Shown here in pieces: positions 8,935-19,570 of a DNA stretch of 64,000 nt. This DNA comes from an uncultured Pseudomonadales bacterium. GTDB taxonomy: Bacteria; Pseudomonadota; Gammaproteobacteria; Pseudomonadales; Azotimanducaceae. The number at the start of each line of letters is the position of its first letter. The first letter of the stretch is position 1. Where the stretch lies: assembly GCA_951813515.1 (NCBI GenBank), contig OX638346.1, positions 2,783,617 through 2,847,616 on the forward strand, in the 5' to 3' direction. Position numbers and translations under genes: made by a program. Under the pieces are notes generated by a model that ran no database searches, was not told the origin of the DNA, and saw only the letters and a program-made list of their open reading frames with translations.

Positions 8935-9720
8935 CTATTCGATGCGCTCGATTTCGCCCAGGACCTGTATGAGTGCGAGAGGGTCTACCTTTGCCCCGTG
9001 CATGCTCACGGTCCAATGCAGGTGTGGCCCGGTGGCGCGCCCGGTAGCGCCGACGGAGCCGAATGTCTCGCCGCGGACCAGCGAGTCGCCTTCCTCGACG
9101 TGAACTTCATGCAGGTGGCAGTACATGGTCACCAGGCCCGATCCATGGTCGATCATCACGGTGTTGCCATTGAAAAAGAAGTTCCCGGTGACCACCACAG
9201 TCCCTGCCGCAGGCGCGATCATCTGCGTCCCCGTATTCGCGGCGATATCGAGTCCCTGGTGGGGACTGCGAGGTTGTCCGTTAAGGATCCGCTTGCGTCC
9301 GAATGGGCTCGACATCTCCCCGTCCACGGGTAGCAGGAACGGGTGCAAGTCTCCCCCGGCCGGGCTCGCCAATGCGTAGGCGGCCCGCATTCTTGCCGTT
9401 TCCTTGCCGATGCGGACCAGGTCCTCCGATCTCGGATTGACCATGCGGTCGTTTGCGATGGTCAGGCGCTGGACGGGAAATTCTTTCGGCTCCACGTTGA
9501 AGGAGACCTTGACATCGCCCGTTCGCGTGCCGATGTCGACGCTGTACTCCCCGGGCGACGTTTCCAGGGGCAGTCCTATCAGCGCATGGTCGCGATGGAC
9601 CACGGCCGGGCGGCCTTCGAAATGCGCGCCGACGGCGTGTTCGGGCAACGGCACGGCCACGACGCCTCCCGGAACGCCGGAACCGACAACTGCGGCGAGC
9701 AACGGCAGCAGGAGGTTCAC
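8935..9720 (-). CDS. Periplasmic M23 (LytM) metallopeptidase
   Basis: Exported peptidase of the M23 family, which cleaves peptidoglycan cross-bridges or, when degenerate, activates amidases. 261 residues: a short signal peptide (about 1-22), a beta-rich linker domain, then the LytM domain from about 130. Zinc and catalytic residues are all present: His154 and Asp158 in HQGLD, His202 in CHLHE, and His233/His235 in PHLHW, so it should be active. The GTG start overlaps the xseA stop (GTGA), so the two form a leftward operon. Confidence 0.9.
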   Translation of the reverse strand: MNLLLPLLAAVVGSGVPGGVVAVPLPEHAVGAHFEGRPAVVHRDHALIGLPLETSPGEYSVDIGTRTGDVKVSFNVEPKEFPVQRLTIANDRMVNPRSEDLVRIGKETARMRAAYALASPAGGDLHPFLLPVDGEMSSPFGRKRILNGQPRSPHQGLDIAANTGTQMIAPAAGTVVVTGNFFFNGNTVMIDHGSGLVTMYCHLHEVHVEEGDSLVRGETFGSVGATGRATGPHLHWTVSMHGAKVDPLALIQVLGEIERIE

Positions 9721-11090
9721 GGGTCATCCGCGGGTCGCGGTCCCGCGGTCACCGTCGCGTCGATGGTCCCCGACGCCAGGTGGGCCTGAATGGTCTCGCC
9801 CGCCCGAGCCTGCCCTGCGTCGGTGATCACGGCACCCCAGCGCGTGCCGTTCGGACGCGAGACGATCGCGTATCCGCGGTCCAGCGTATCCAGCGGGCTG
9901 ACGGCGCGAAGGGCGCGTCCCAGGCCCACGACGGCCGCTTGTGAAACGCCCAGCCTGCGTTGCGTTGCCGCGTCCAGTTCTTCCCGAACGCGAGCAACGC
10001 GGTCAGCCGCCCGTTCGATCAGAACATCGGGATTGGCGCGCGCCAGCAACCGGCGGGCAGCATCGAGGCGCGCGCCCGAGACGACAGTGCGACGTTCGAT
10101 CGTGCGTACGAGGCGCGCACGCAACTCGTCTGCCCTCTGCATTCGCTGCTCCAGCGACCGGGCCGGATGGACCAGCCTGCGGCGGGTCGCCGCAAGCACG
10201 CGCCGTTCCGATTGAAACCGATCCAGCGCCCGCCCGGCTAGCGTGCCGGCACGGCGGCGGACGCGAAGGAGGAGTTCCGCGCGATCGGGCGTCACCATTT
10301 CCGCCGCTGCGGAGGGGGTGGGCGCCCGCTGGTCCGCGACGAAATCGGCGATGGTGACGTCGGTCTCGTGCCCCACTGCGGAGACGATCGGAATCGGACA
10401 CTGCGCCATGCGTCGCGCGAGCGCTGCCGAGTTGAATGCCATTAGATCTTCGAGCGAACCTCCGCCCCGAGTCAGCAGCAGGACATCCGGACGCGGCTTC
10501 GAAGCTTCGGCACGATGGATGGCACCAATGATCTCGGGGACGGCCTCTGCACCCTGCACGGCAGCCGCGTAACAGGTTGCCCGAAGACACGGAAACCTCC
10601 GCCGGAGCACCGCCAGGACATCCTGCAGCGCCGCTGCGGAAAGCGAACTGACGATGCCAATGTGCCTCGGGAATCGGGGCAAAGCCCGCTTGCGATCGGC
10701 GGCGAACAGTCCTTCGCGCTCGAGTTCGATCTTCAATCGCTCGAACGCGGCCCTCAATTCGCCCTCGCCGGCTGGTTCGATAGCATCGACGATGGCCTGA
10801 AAGTCGCCGCGGGCCTCGTACAGGGACAGCCGGCAACGCACGACGACGAGGGCGCCGTCCCGCAAGGGCCTGCGCACAAAACGGTTCCGGTTAGCGAACA
10901 TCGCGCACCGGATCTGCGCCTGTCCATCCTTCAGGGTGAAGTACCAGTGGCCCGCGCGGCCGGGACTGCGGAAGTTGGACACTTCGCCCTCGACCAGGAT
11001 CGGGGGGAAACCCTGCTCGATCAGGCGTCGGACCGCGGACGTCAGTTCGCTGACCGAAAAGACGTGCCGCGCCGGTGCGAGTTCGTACAT
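9717..11090 (-). CDS. xseA: Exodeoxyribonuclease VII large subunit
   Basis: Large catalytic subunit of ExoVII, which degrades single-stranded DNA from either end in mismatch repair and damage processing. 457 residues, full length. The N-terminal OB fold (VEGEVSNFRSPGRAGHWYFTLKD) is followed by the nuclease core with TRGGGSLEDL and SAVGHETD. A Leu/Arg-rich coiled coil binds XseB in other species. No xseB is in the window. First gene of the leftward pair with the M23 peptidase. Confidence 0.96.
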   Translation of the reverse strand: MYELAPARHVFSVSELTSAVRRLIEQGFPPILVEGEVSNFRSPGRAGHWYFTLKDGQAQIRCAMFANRNRFVRRPLRDGALVVVRCRLSLYEARGDFQAIVDAIEPAGEGELRAAFERLKIELEREGLFAADRKRALPRFPRHIGIVSSLSAAALQDVLAVLRRRFPCLRATCYAAAVQGAEAVPEIIGAIHRAEASKPRPDVLLLTRGGGSLEDLMAFNSAALARRMAQCPIPIVSAVGHETDVTIADFVADQRAPTPSAAAEMVTPDRAELLLRVRRRAGTLAGRALDRFQSERRVLAATRRRLVHPARSLEQRMQRADELRARLVRTIERRTVVSGARLDAARRLLARANPDVLIERAADRVARVREELDAATQRRLGVSQAAVVGLGRALRAVSPLDTLDRGYAIVSRPNGTRWGAVITDAGQARAGETIQAHLASGTIDATVTAGPRPADDP

Positions 11091-11227
11091 GCGTCGTCTT
11101 TTAGCACACGCGCCGTGTGATTTGGAAGGCTGCCGCGGGATGCTTGCCGGACGCGATCACCCGGCGAACGGGGCATCGATCTTTGTAGCCTGGGGTCGCC
11201 CGAGCGCGACATGCAAACACCTCTGGC

Positions 11228-11243
11228 TCTCCCCAAAGTTGGG
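11228..11243. repeat. 16-base perfect palindrome upstream of the LuxR-type remnant
   Basis: TCCCCAAAGTTGGGGA is a perfect inverted repeat 85 bases before the presumed start of the broken LuxR-type gene. It could be a relic operator or only a small hairpin. The rest of 11091-11327 shows no gene. Confidence 0.3.
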
Positions 11244-11327
11244 GATGTGGAGGAGCGCCGGACTTCGCATCCTCCCCAACTATGGCGTATTCGGAGGGGG
11301 GTGAAGCCTACCGGTGAAGGCACGGTC

Positions 11328-12133
11328 ATGAGCGAAAGGGACGCGTTTGAGAGCATCCTCGCCGCGCTGCACGAAGTGGCGCTGGATCGGTCGCAATGGT
11401 CCAGGGCAGCCGCGCTGATCCACGAGACGGTTGGAACCTGCGGCAGCAGCATGATGTTTGGCGAGGGCGCCGACCAGGAGGATGTCCGGATTCACTTTGC
11501 GTGGACCTTCTACGGAGGAGAAAGGCACCGAGAATTGGAGCGTCTTTACTTCGACAACTACTATCTCCTGGACGAACGGGTTCCCGCGTACGAAATCTCC
11601 CCGACGGACATCTGTTCCACAACACTGACCTCTACACCGAAAAAGAAACGAAGACCTCGGCGGCCTACAACGCGCTTCGGACGTTTCGGGCGTGTGGGAA
11701 ACGCCCTCAATGTCCGCCTGGACGGACCTAGAGGTTCACGCCGTTCGGCGCCCTGGGCGCTGGCGGCTCGATGATGGTGAGATGATCGGGCGCGCTGCCG
11801 CTGCTGGTGCTTCATGTCAACGCGTTGGGCTCGAGCGAGGCCGATTCCCGAATGTGGCCTGTGGCAGCGCTGGTGCTGGCCGTCGACCCGGCAGGCGGCC
11901 TCAGAGTCGATCCTGATGCGGTTGCTGCCTCGCTCGGCCTCACGCGCATGGAGAGCCGGGTGGTGGTGCTGCTGGCCGGAGGCATGAAGGTGCGCGAGAT
12001 CGCGGCGGCGGCATGCCGTCGGGAAATCACTATCCGCTCGCACGTGAAGCACATCTTTGCCAAGCACGGACTCACGCGGCAGACAGACCTGGTTCGGCTG
12101 GTGCGTTCCCTGGTCGGCGCGGGGGAGACTTGA
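11328..12133 (+). pseudogene. Broken LuxR-type transcriptional regulator
   Basis: The N-terminal part begins MSERDAFESILAALHEVALD and reads about 95 residues. A frameshift near 11610-11640 moves the homologous reading (LYTEKETKTSAAYNALR) to another frame. The frame returns for GNALNVRLDGPRGSR, and the C-terminal part (ALGLT-type helix, MESRVVVLLAGGMKVREIA, IRSHVKHIFAKHGLTRQ), a LuxR/GerE helix-turn-helix, lies in a third segment ending at 12133. About 100 residues of the expected middle seem lost. At least three lesions make a simple sequencing error unlikely, so I call it a decayed gene. Confidence 0.75.
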
Positions 12134-12247
12134 CCGCGCGCGTGGGACAGGGTGTGTGTTCTCCCTCTAATTGCCTGATATTACAAGGAAAAATCCTGCC
12201 GAATCTCCCGAATGTTGGGGACGCGCGAACGCGCGCGATCAAACTTC

Positions 12248-12350
12248 GGGACACCCGATCCGATCGAACTTCGGGACACCTCGTCGGATGACGAGTGGGC
12301 GCTCGGGAAGTGGGCGCTCGGGACACCAGTGGGCGCTCGGGACACCCATT
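12248..12350 (+). repeat. Repeat array C (downstream side of the transposase)
   Basis: Degenerate short array: CGGGACACCCGA, CGGGACACCTCG, CGGGACACCAGT and one full GGGACACCCATT, separated by GTGGGCGCTCGG-like spacers. Lies in the 531-base gap 12134-12664, which otherwise holds no recognisable gene. Confidence 0.65.
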
Positions 12351-12664
12351 GAATCAGTTCGGGATGCTCGTCCCTGAACGCTTAAGCCAACCTTTCGGGG
12401 CGAACCGCTCGATTGTCGATGGGGAGTGGGTTCCGGAGAATCTGGATTCGGCGTGAGGCGGGAAACGGGAGTTTCGCGACTTGGCAACTATGATTTCTGG
12501 GACGGCTACGTTGGAGGTTTGGTGGAATACGGACGAGAACACGTCCCCAGTGTGGGATCAGCTCAGCAAGGCGGTTGCTGGCGGCTTAGACGCTCTGGCA
12601 GGCGGTGAGAAACGCGCGCGCCGTGTGCGGGCGCGCGTCCTGTTAGTGCTGATCGGTCGCGAAC

Positions 12665-13573
12665 TCAGACGATGGCCGCGAGCCAGGCGGGAGTTTCTCT
12701 CCTACGTTGGGTCCGCCGACGCTGCGCGGCAAACGTCGTTAACCAGGTGCGTCGACTTCGCCAGCATAGGGGAGGGTCGGTCCCCACGCCCTCACCGCGG
12801 CACCGCGCCGCAGTCCACTCCGCCTGAGAGAGATATTCTTCCAAGGTTGTTGCCAGTGCCGATTCTCCGGCGGACAGCACACGTCCCGAGCCGTGCTCTA
12901 AGCGCAGCGGCCTTAGCGGTTCTTGCATGCGCTTCGGCGCAGTTTCTGCTTCCTCTAACCTCCGTCGCAACGATGTTTGTTGTGGCGCGTCTATTTGCGC
13001 CACCATGCCTGCCCTTAGCGGGTTCAGGTCGTTGTACACCATGCACGCGTGCGCTGCCTCTGCGTCGGGCAAAGGGCGAGAGTCGAATCGTCCATCCCAG
13101 AAGCGGCCCGTGCGGTCGTCTTCCTTGTTTGCACGGCGTGCGATGTGCTCATTGAGGCACCTCATGTACCAGGACAGGTCGCCCAAGTGTTGCCTGATCT
13201 CGGTGAGTCGCTTCTGGTCCGCCAATAGAGCCGCTTCTTGACCGGCGCGTTCTTGTGGATTTCTAGGTCGTGGCCCGAACACGCAAAGCCAGCGCCGCGC
13301 GATTTCGGTGTCAGACCAAGCTTGGACGCGGGCCGGGCAATAGTTGACAACCATGTGGTAGTGATTCGACATGACGGCGTAGGCGTACACGTCTACAGGG
13401 AAGACCTCGGTCAAGGTGAGCAGTCGTTGTTCGATCCATCCGCGGCGGTGGTCGAAGTTCTCGCCTGTGTATGGGTCTTCACCGCAGAGCCAGGCTTGGC
13501 GTACGCAGCGATTAAAGAGGTGGTAGAAGCCACCGTTCTCCCGGTCAACCAGTTCGCTTCTGGGTCGAGTCAT
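12665..13573 (-). mobile_element. REP-associated tyrosine transposase (RAYT, Y1_Tnp family)
   Basis: Single-strand transposase of the IS200/IS605-related RAYT group, which in other bacteria processes REP palindromes. 302 residues from the ATG at 13573 (MTRPRSELVDREN). The HUH metal-binding motif is SNHYHMVV (His71, His73). A candidate nucleophile is Tyr136 in LSWYMRCLNEHIARRANK, and GRFWDGRFDSRPL is a conserved family motif. The open frame continues upstream through repeats to 14080, but that part is array-derived. No IS ends or target duplications are evident. It is flanked by copies of the window's repeat family in inverted orientation (array C versus arrays D and E), as expected for a domesticated RAYT and its repeats. 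Appears intact. Confidence 0.88.
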
Positions 13574-13772
13574 GGGGCCATTGTGGTCGATTCCCATCAA
13601 TGCGGGTATCCGTGTACTGCGGCGAAATACGAGTGATAACGACGCCCCGACATGTGGCCAATCGCCCCGGCCTAATGTGAGTCGATGACCAAGCGAGAAC
13701 CTAGTGCTTATGCCCTGCGGACGGTGATCGGACGGGGACGAGTGACCACAAGGACATGATGTCTGCAAGCTC

Positions 13773-13857
13773 CAGAGATGGGTGTCCTGAGAAGATCCTA
13801 AGAAGATCCCCGGGATGGGTGTCCTGAGAAGATCCCCGAGATGGGTGTCCTGAGAAG
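13773..13857 (-). repeat. Repeat array D (upstream side of the transposase)
   Basis: Three copies of GATGGGTGTCCTGAGAAGAT (reverse complement of the family core) within 85 bases, about 200 bases upstream of the RAYT start. The stretch 13574-14358 otherwise holds only array E and a doubtful small reading frame. Confidence 0.85.
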
Positions 13858-14058
13858 ATCTACCACCGGACCTACCGGACCTACGCCCGCATACTGCGCC
13901 CGCCATGTCCGTGGTGTTCGACGTCCCGCCGCGCTCGGCCTCCCGCCTCAACCGCGCAGTCGACTCGTTCGACAGCGAAGTGCAGCGGCTGTGGGAGGGG
14001 CGCCAGCTCGCCGCCTGATATGCAACCCAACTGTTAACATCAGCTCCGCTCAAGGAAT

Positions 14059-14292
14059 CTAGAGATGGCTGTCCTGGCATGCCACAAGATGGGTGTCCTT
14101 GGAATATTCCTTGGAATACTCGGTGTCTTGTGAGACGTTCTGAGAACGCTCTTGAGCCGTGTTTTCGTGGGATTGCGCGTCTCGCGCGTCCGTCGCTGCG
14201 TTCGTGAGGTCCCGCATGGCTGGCGCCATGACATTGATGCGAGGATCGCCATGCAGCGCATCGCGACCGTTGACTATCGGTTCTGCGATCAA
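14059..14292 (-). CDS. Doubtful small ORF running into repeats
   Basis: A 77-codon frame beginning MIAEPIVNGRDALHGD and ending KDTHLVACQDSHL. Its last dozen residues are encoded by array E. No ribosome-binding site or family is recognised. The first 45 residues have plausible composition, so this may be a small gene whose 3' end was replaced by repeats, or chance. Confidence 0.2.
   Translation of the reverse strand: MIAEPIVNGRDALHGDPRINVMAPAMRDLTNAATDARDAQSHENTAQERSQNVSQDTEYSKEYSKDTHLVACQDSHL
14063..14099 (-). repeat. Repeat pair E
   Basis: Two reverse-orientation copies, AGATGGCTGTCCTGG and AGATGGGTGTCCTTGG, 13 bases apart. One is the G variant and one the C variant of the core, showing that both types co-occur within a single array. 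Confidence 0.75.
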
Positions 14293-14358
14293 TGCCGGCG
14301 ACGGGCGAGAAGTACGTTATGGTCGGGATTCAGGCCGAACCGCAATCCGACCTCCGAC

Positions 14359-16260
<1,902 letters not shown>

Positions 16261-16362
16261 CTGAATGCGTGCACCGGTCGTGTCAGGGAGGGCTCGATGG
16301 CATGGGCGGATTGTTCGCCAAAGGTCGGGACGTTGCAAGAATGGCAATGATGGCAACAGCGC

Positions 16363-16555
16363 AGGACACCCATACATCATCCTGGACGGGACACCCATCC
16401 GGGACGGGACACCCATCCGGGACGGGACACCCATCATCAAAGCGGGGACGGGGACAGCCATCGTCTAGCCGGGACGGGCCCACCATCAGCACAGGACAGC
16501 CATCATCAACTGGACGAACAGCACGGGGCGGCCATTCTTCAGCCGGGACACCCAT
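16363..16555 (+). repeat. Repeat array F (divergent promoter region)
   Basis: Seven copies: five GGACACCCAT and two GGACAGCCAT. Three tandem units GGGACACCCATCC with a short spacer sit around 16385-16430. The array occupies most of the 376-base region between the divergent acetoacetyl-CoA synthetase and hydrolase genes. Confidence 0.9.
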
Positions 16556-16624
16556 AAGGCGGAAGAGCCTGCATCCGCGCGCGCCGCGCTTGCCCTCGGA
16601 GCTTTGTGTGAGCAATGTGCCCGC

Positions 16625-16630
16625 TATAAT
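16625..16630 (+). promoter_or_regulatory. -10 box possibly giving a leaderless hydrolase mRNA
   Basis: A perfect TATAAT ends 6 bases before the ATG at 16637. Transcription normally starts about 7 bases after a -10 box, which would put the start at the A of the start codon. No good -35 hexamer is seen. Confidence 0.35.
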
Positions 16631-16636
16631 CGACTC

Positions 16637-17596
16637 ATGATCGAAAGCGGCCCAACATCGCACATCTACTTTTCGCAGCGCCTGCGGCTGCATTACGTTG
16701 ACTGGGGCAACGAAGAGGCGCCTCCGATGCTGCTCGTGCACGGCGGCCGGGACCATTGCCGGAACTGGGACTGGGTCGCCCGGGACCTGAGCAGGAACTA
16801 CCACGTCATCGCACCCGATTTACGCGGCCACGGCGATTCGCAGTGGATGATCGGCGGCAGCTACAACACCGTCGACTATGTCTATGACATCGCACAGCTT
16901 CTGCATCAGAAGCACATGACGCCGGCGACGATCATCAGCCACTCGCTCGGCGCGTCCGTGTCCCTGCTGTACACCGGGTTGTATCCGGAGACGGTCAAGG
17001 CGCTGATCGCGATCGAGGGGATGGGACTGTCGTCGGCCGCCGCCAGGACCGCCGAGAGCGCGAAAAGCGGCGACAGCAGGGCAACGGGGCGCATGCTGGA
17101 CAATTGGGTGCGCGATACCCGCAGGATTGCGGGCCGGCTGCCGCGCCGGTATCCGACGCTGGAAGAAGCCTTCCATCGCATGCAGACGGAGAATCCCCAC
17201 CTGTCGGAAGCGCAGGCGCGCCATCTCACGATCCATGGCAGCAATCAGAACGAGGACGGCACGTATAGCTGGAAATTCGACAACTACGTCCGGGCGACGG
17301 CGCCAGTCGGGCTGACGGCGGAACAAATCCAACATCTGTATGGGCGCATCTCCTGTCCGACCCTGCTGGTCTACGGCTCCGAATCGTGGGTGCCCAGTCC
17401 GGCTAACGACGCGCGCGCGAGTTACCTATCGAAGATGCGCCTGGCGGTGATCGAGGACGCAGGCCACTGGGTCCACCATGACCAGTTGACCCAGTTCTTG
17501 TCCATCGCCCGTGGGTTCTTGGCGGGACTCGAATGCGGAGCCGCGTTAGACAACCCCGCGAGGGGGGACTCCTCGCAAGAGAACAGCCTTGGCTGA
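16637..17596 (+). CDS. Alpha/beta hydrolase
   Basis: Esterase/lipase-fold enzyme of unknown substrate. 319 residues from the ATG at 16637. Oxyanion-hole loop HGGRDH (about 36-40), nucleophile elbow SHSLGAS with Ser103, the acid likely in the YGSESWV region, and the catalytic histidine in DAGHWVHHD. No signal peptide. The last 15 residues (NPARGDSSQENSLG) are encoded by a hairpin element also found at the right end of the window, so the C-terminus may be element-derived. Its stop overlaps the next gene's TTG start by 8 bases. Confidence 0.88.
   Translation: MIESGPTSHIYFSQRLRLHYVDWGNEEAPPMLLVHGGRDHCRNWDWVARDLSRNYHVIAPDLRGHGDSQWMIGGSYNTVDYVYDIAQLLHQKHMTPATIISHSLGASVSLLYTGLYPETVKALIAIEGMGLSSAAARTAESAKSGDSRATGRMLDNWVRDTRRIAGRLPRRYPTLEEAFHRMQTENPHLSEAQARHLTIHGSNQNEDGTYSWKFDNYVRATAPVGLTAEQIQHLYGRISCPTLLVYGSESWVPSPANDARASYLSKMRLAVIEDAGHWVHHDQLTQFLSIARGFLAGLECGAALDNPARGDSSQENSLG
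17558..17576. repeat. GC-rich hairpin, copy 1
   Basis: GCGAGGGG-GGA-CTCCTCGC forms an 8-base stem with one G-U pair and a 3-base loop, followed by AAGAGAA. The same hairpin and AAGA tail recur at 63975-63993. It lies inside the 3' end of the hydrolase gene. Confidence 0.6.
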
Positions 17597-18743
17597 GGGT
17601 GGGACGACGACCGACATCGTCAAGAAGCTCCATGATCGACCCAATCGGGGCGTCATCTACGTGACGGGCGGCGGCTCGCTTGTGCTGTCCGACCTCCTGC
17701 AGGTCCCGGGTGCTTCGGCGACGCTGCTCGAAGCGCGCATTCCCTACGCCCAGGCGTCGCTCGCCTCGTTGCTGGGCGCGCCGCCGGAGCACGCTTGCAG
17801 TCCCGAAACTGCGCGGGATCTCGCGATGTGCGCTTTCCTGCGCGCGCAACAGCTCGCCCCAAAGCCGAAAGAACCAAGGAAGGCGGGAAACGCGGACGAC
17901 GCCGAGACGTTCGGCTTCGCGATCACGGCCAGCCTCAGTTCGACCCGCCCCAAGCGCGGTCAACATCGTGCCTATTGCGCTCTGCAGACATCCGCGCGGA
18001 CACACACCACCTCGCTTCGCCTGGCTAAGGGGAGTCGCACTCGCGAAGGCGAGGAGCGCTTGGTCGCCGATATCGCCCTGGCGGCGATGGCGGAAGCCCT
18101 CGGCATGGCTCGCCCTCACGTCGAGCTAACAGCGGGAGACGCGCTCAAAGCGCAAATCGCCGAAGGCGACGGCGACCTGCCGGCGCTCCTGTCCGGCGCG
18201 CGTTCGGCCATCGGCCCCGGCGACGGCACACCAGAGGCGATTCTTCCCGGGGCCTTCAATCCGTTGCACCAGGGCCACCGGCGGATGGCGGCCGCCGCGG
18301 CGAAGAAGTTGGGCAGACCCGTCGCGTACGAACTCTGCATACGCAACGTCGACAAGCCGCCGCTCAACTTCCACGACATGCGCGCCCGCATGGAACAGTT
18401 CGGTGCCTCGGAGGATGTCTGGTTGACGAATGCCTCCACATTCGTCGAGAAGGCGCACTTCTTCGGCGCAGTGACGTTTATCGTCGGCGCCGACACGATG
18501 CGCCGCGTCGCCGATGCCAGGTACTACGAGGACGGTGACGTGACCGCGGCGGTCTCCGAACTTGCCCGGTTCGGATGCCGATTCTTGGTCTTCGGCCGCG
18601 CGGAAGGCGCCCGCTTCGTCACTCTGGACGACCTTGATTTACCGAAAGAGTTGCGCGACCTGTGTAACGGCCTCGGTGAGGCGGAGTTCCGCAGCGACAT
18701 TTCGTCGACGGCACTGCGGGCTCGCGGAGACAACGACGACTAG
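17589..18743 (+). CDS. CinA-like domain fused to a nucleotidylyltransferase (NMN/NaMN-type)
   Basis: Two-domain protein of 384 residues. Residues about 8-165 resemble the CinA C-terminal (NMN amidase/competence-damage) fold: VTGGGSLVLSDLLQVPGAS, SPETARDLAMCAFLRA. Residues about 215-380 are a nucleotidylyltransferase with the (H/T)xGH-type motif GAFNPLHQGHRRM near residue 220 and the C-terminal signature ISSTALR. Together these suggest a role in pyridine nucleotide recycling: deamidation plus adenylylation of NMN would fit. The start is TTG, overlapping the hydrolase stop; no ATG or GTG is close, so the start is uncertain by a few codons. Confidence 0.75.
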   Translation: MAEGGTTTDIVKKLHDRPNRGVIYVTGGGSLVLSDLLQVPGASATLLEARIPYAQASLASLLGAPPEHACSPETARDLAMCAFLRAQQLAPKPKEPRKAGNADDAETFGFAITASLSSTRPKRGQHRAYCALQTSARTHTTSLRLAKGSRTREGEERLVADIALAAMAEALGMARPHVELTAGDALKAQIAEGDGDLPALLSGARSAIGPGDGTPEAILPGAFNPLHQGHRRMAAAAAKKLGRPVAYELCIRNVDKPPLNFHDMRARMEQFGASEDVWLTNASTFVEKAHFFGAVTFIVGADTMRRVADARYYEDGDVTAAVSELARFGCRFLVFGRAEGARFVTLDDLDLPKELRDLCNGLGEAEFRSDISSTALRARGDNDD

Positions 18744-18748
18744 CTGAA

Positions 18749-18772
18749 GGGCATTTTCTCGCGGGAATGCCC
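18749..18772 (+). terminator. Weak hairpin after the CinA-like gene
   Basis: GGGCATT pairs with AATGCCC around a 10-base loop immediately after the stop codon. There is no U-tract, so a rho-independent terminator is doubtful. Confidence 0.25.
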
Positions 18773-18909
18773 CTACCGCTGGATTCGGCGCTGACCCAGC
18801 CCTAAGCGGGGGATTGCCTCTCGCGCTACTCGTTTGAGAGCTTTTTCTCGCAATGCGTCTCCGGCTCGCTCCCAATGGATGTCCCCCGCCCGCCAATTGG
18901 GTGTCCCCT

Positions 18910-19466
18910 CGGGATGGCTGTCCCTGGGATGTGGTCCCTGGGATGTGTCATAGGGATGGCTGTCCCCGAGAGGTGTCTCCCCGAGAGGTGTCGTCTCCGG
19001 GAGGTGCCCGGTCACTGGGTGTTCCAGATGACGGTGTGCCCGAGGGGTGAGTGTCGCGAAAGCGAATCTTGGGTGTCCCAAAGAGATGGGTGTCCCGAAC
19101 GAATCATGTCCCGAACGAATCATGGGATGGGTGTCCCCCGCTAGGCTGAGATGGGTGTCCCGAACGGGGGATGGGATGTTGGATGGGTGTCCCTGGATGG
19201 GTGTCTTGGTGGGTGTCCCTGGGGATGGGTGTCTCTCGGGGATGGCGGGATGGGTTCCCTCGGGATCGGTGTCCTCTCGGGATGCTCGGGATGATGGGGA
19301 TGGGTGTCCAAGGGAGATGGGTGTCCCGAACGGAACGTCGGGATGGGTGTCCAAGGGAGATGGGTGTCCCGAACGGAACGTCGTCCGGGATGGGTGTCCA
19401 AGGGAGATGGGTGTCCCGAACGGAACGTCCCGAACGGAACGCGGGGATGGGTGTCCCGAACGGAAC
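18910..19466 (-). repeat. Repeat array G (upstream of gspE)
   Basis: About 13 copies of ATGG[G/C]TGTCC plus degenerate ones. From 19298 a composite unit of 43-46 bases, two cores plus the spacers AAGGGAG and CGAACGGAACGTC, is repeated about three times. The array fills most of the 827-base gap before gspE. No gene is seen, although all frames remain open through it, so gene callers would extend gspE leftwards to 19304. Confidence 0.9.
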
Positions 19467-19570
19467 GCGCTGGCGCTTCACGGAGGCGTTTTTTGTGCGG
19501 GAGTCTGGTACCGTTGCCCGCTAACGCGATTCGGGTGCACGAGAAAGAGAGGTCGAAGACGCCTTTGGCC

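Noticed and set aside
18910-19466. Arrays as iteron-type replication origin or DnaA-box cluster
   Set aside because: The core does not resemble DnaA boxes or known iterons, no replication gene is adjacent, and ten separate arrays argue against a single origin.
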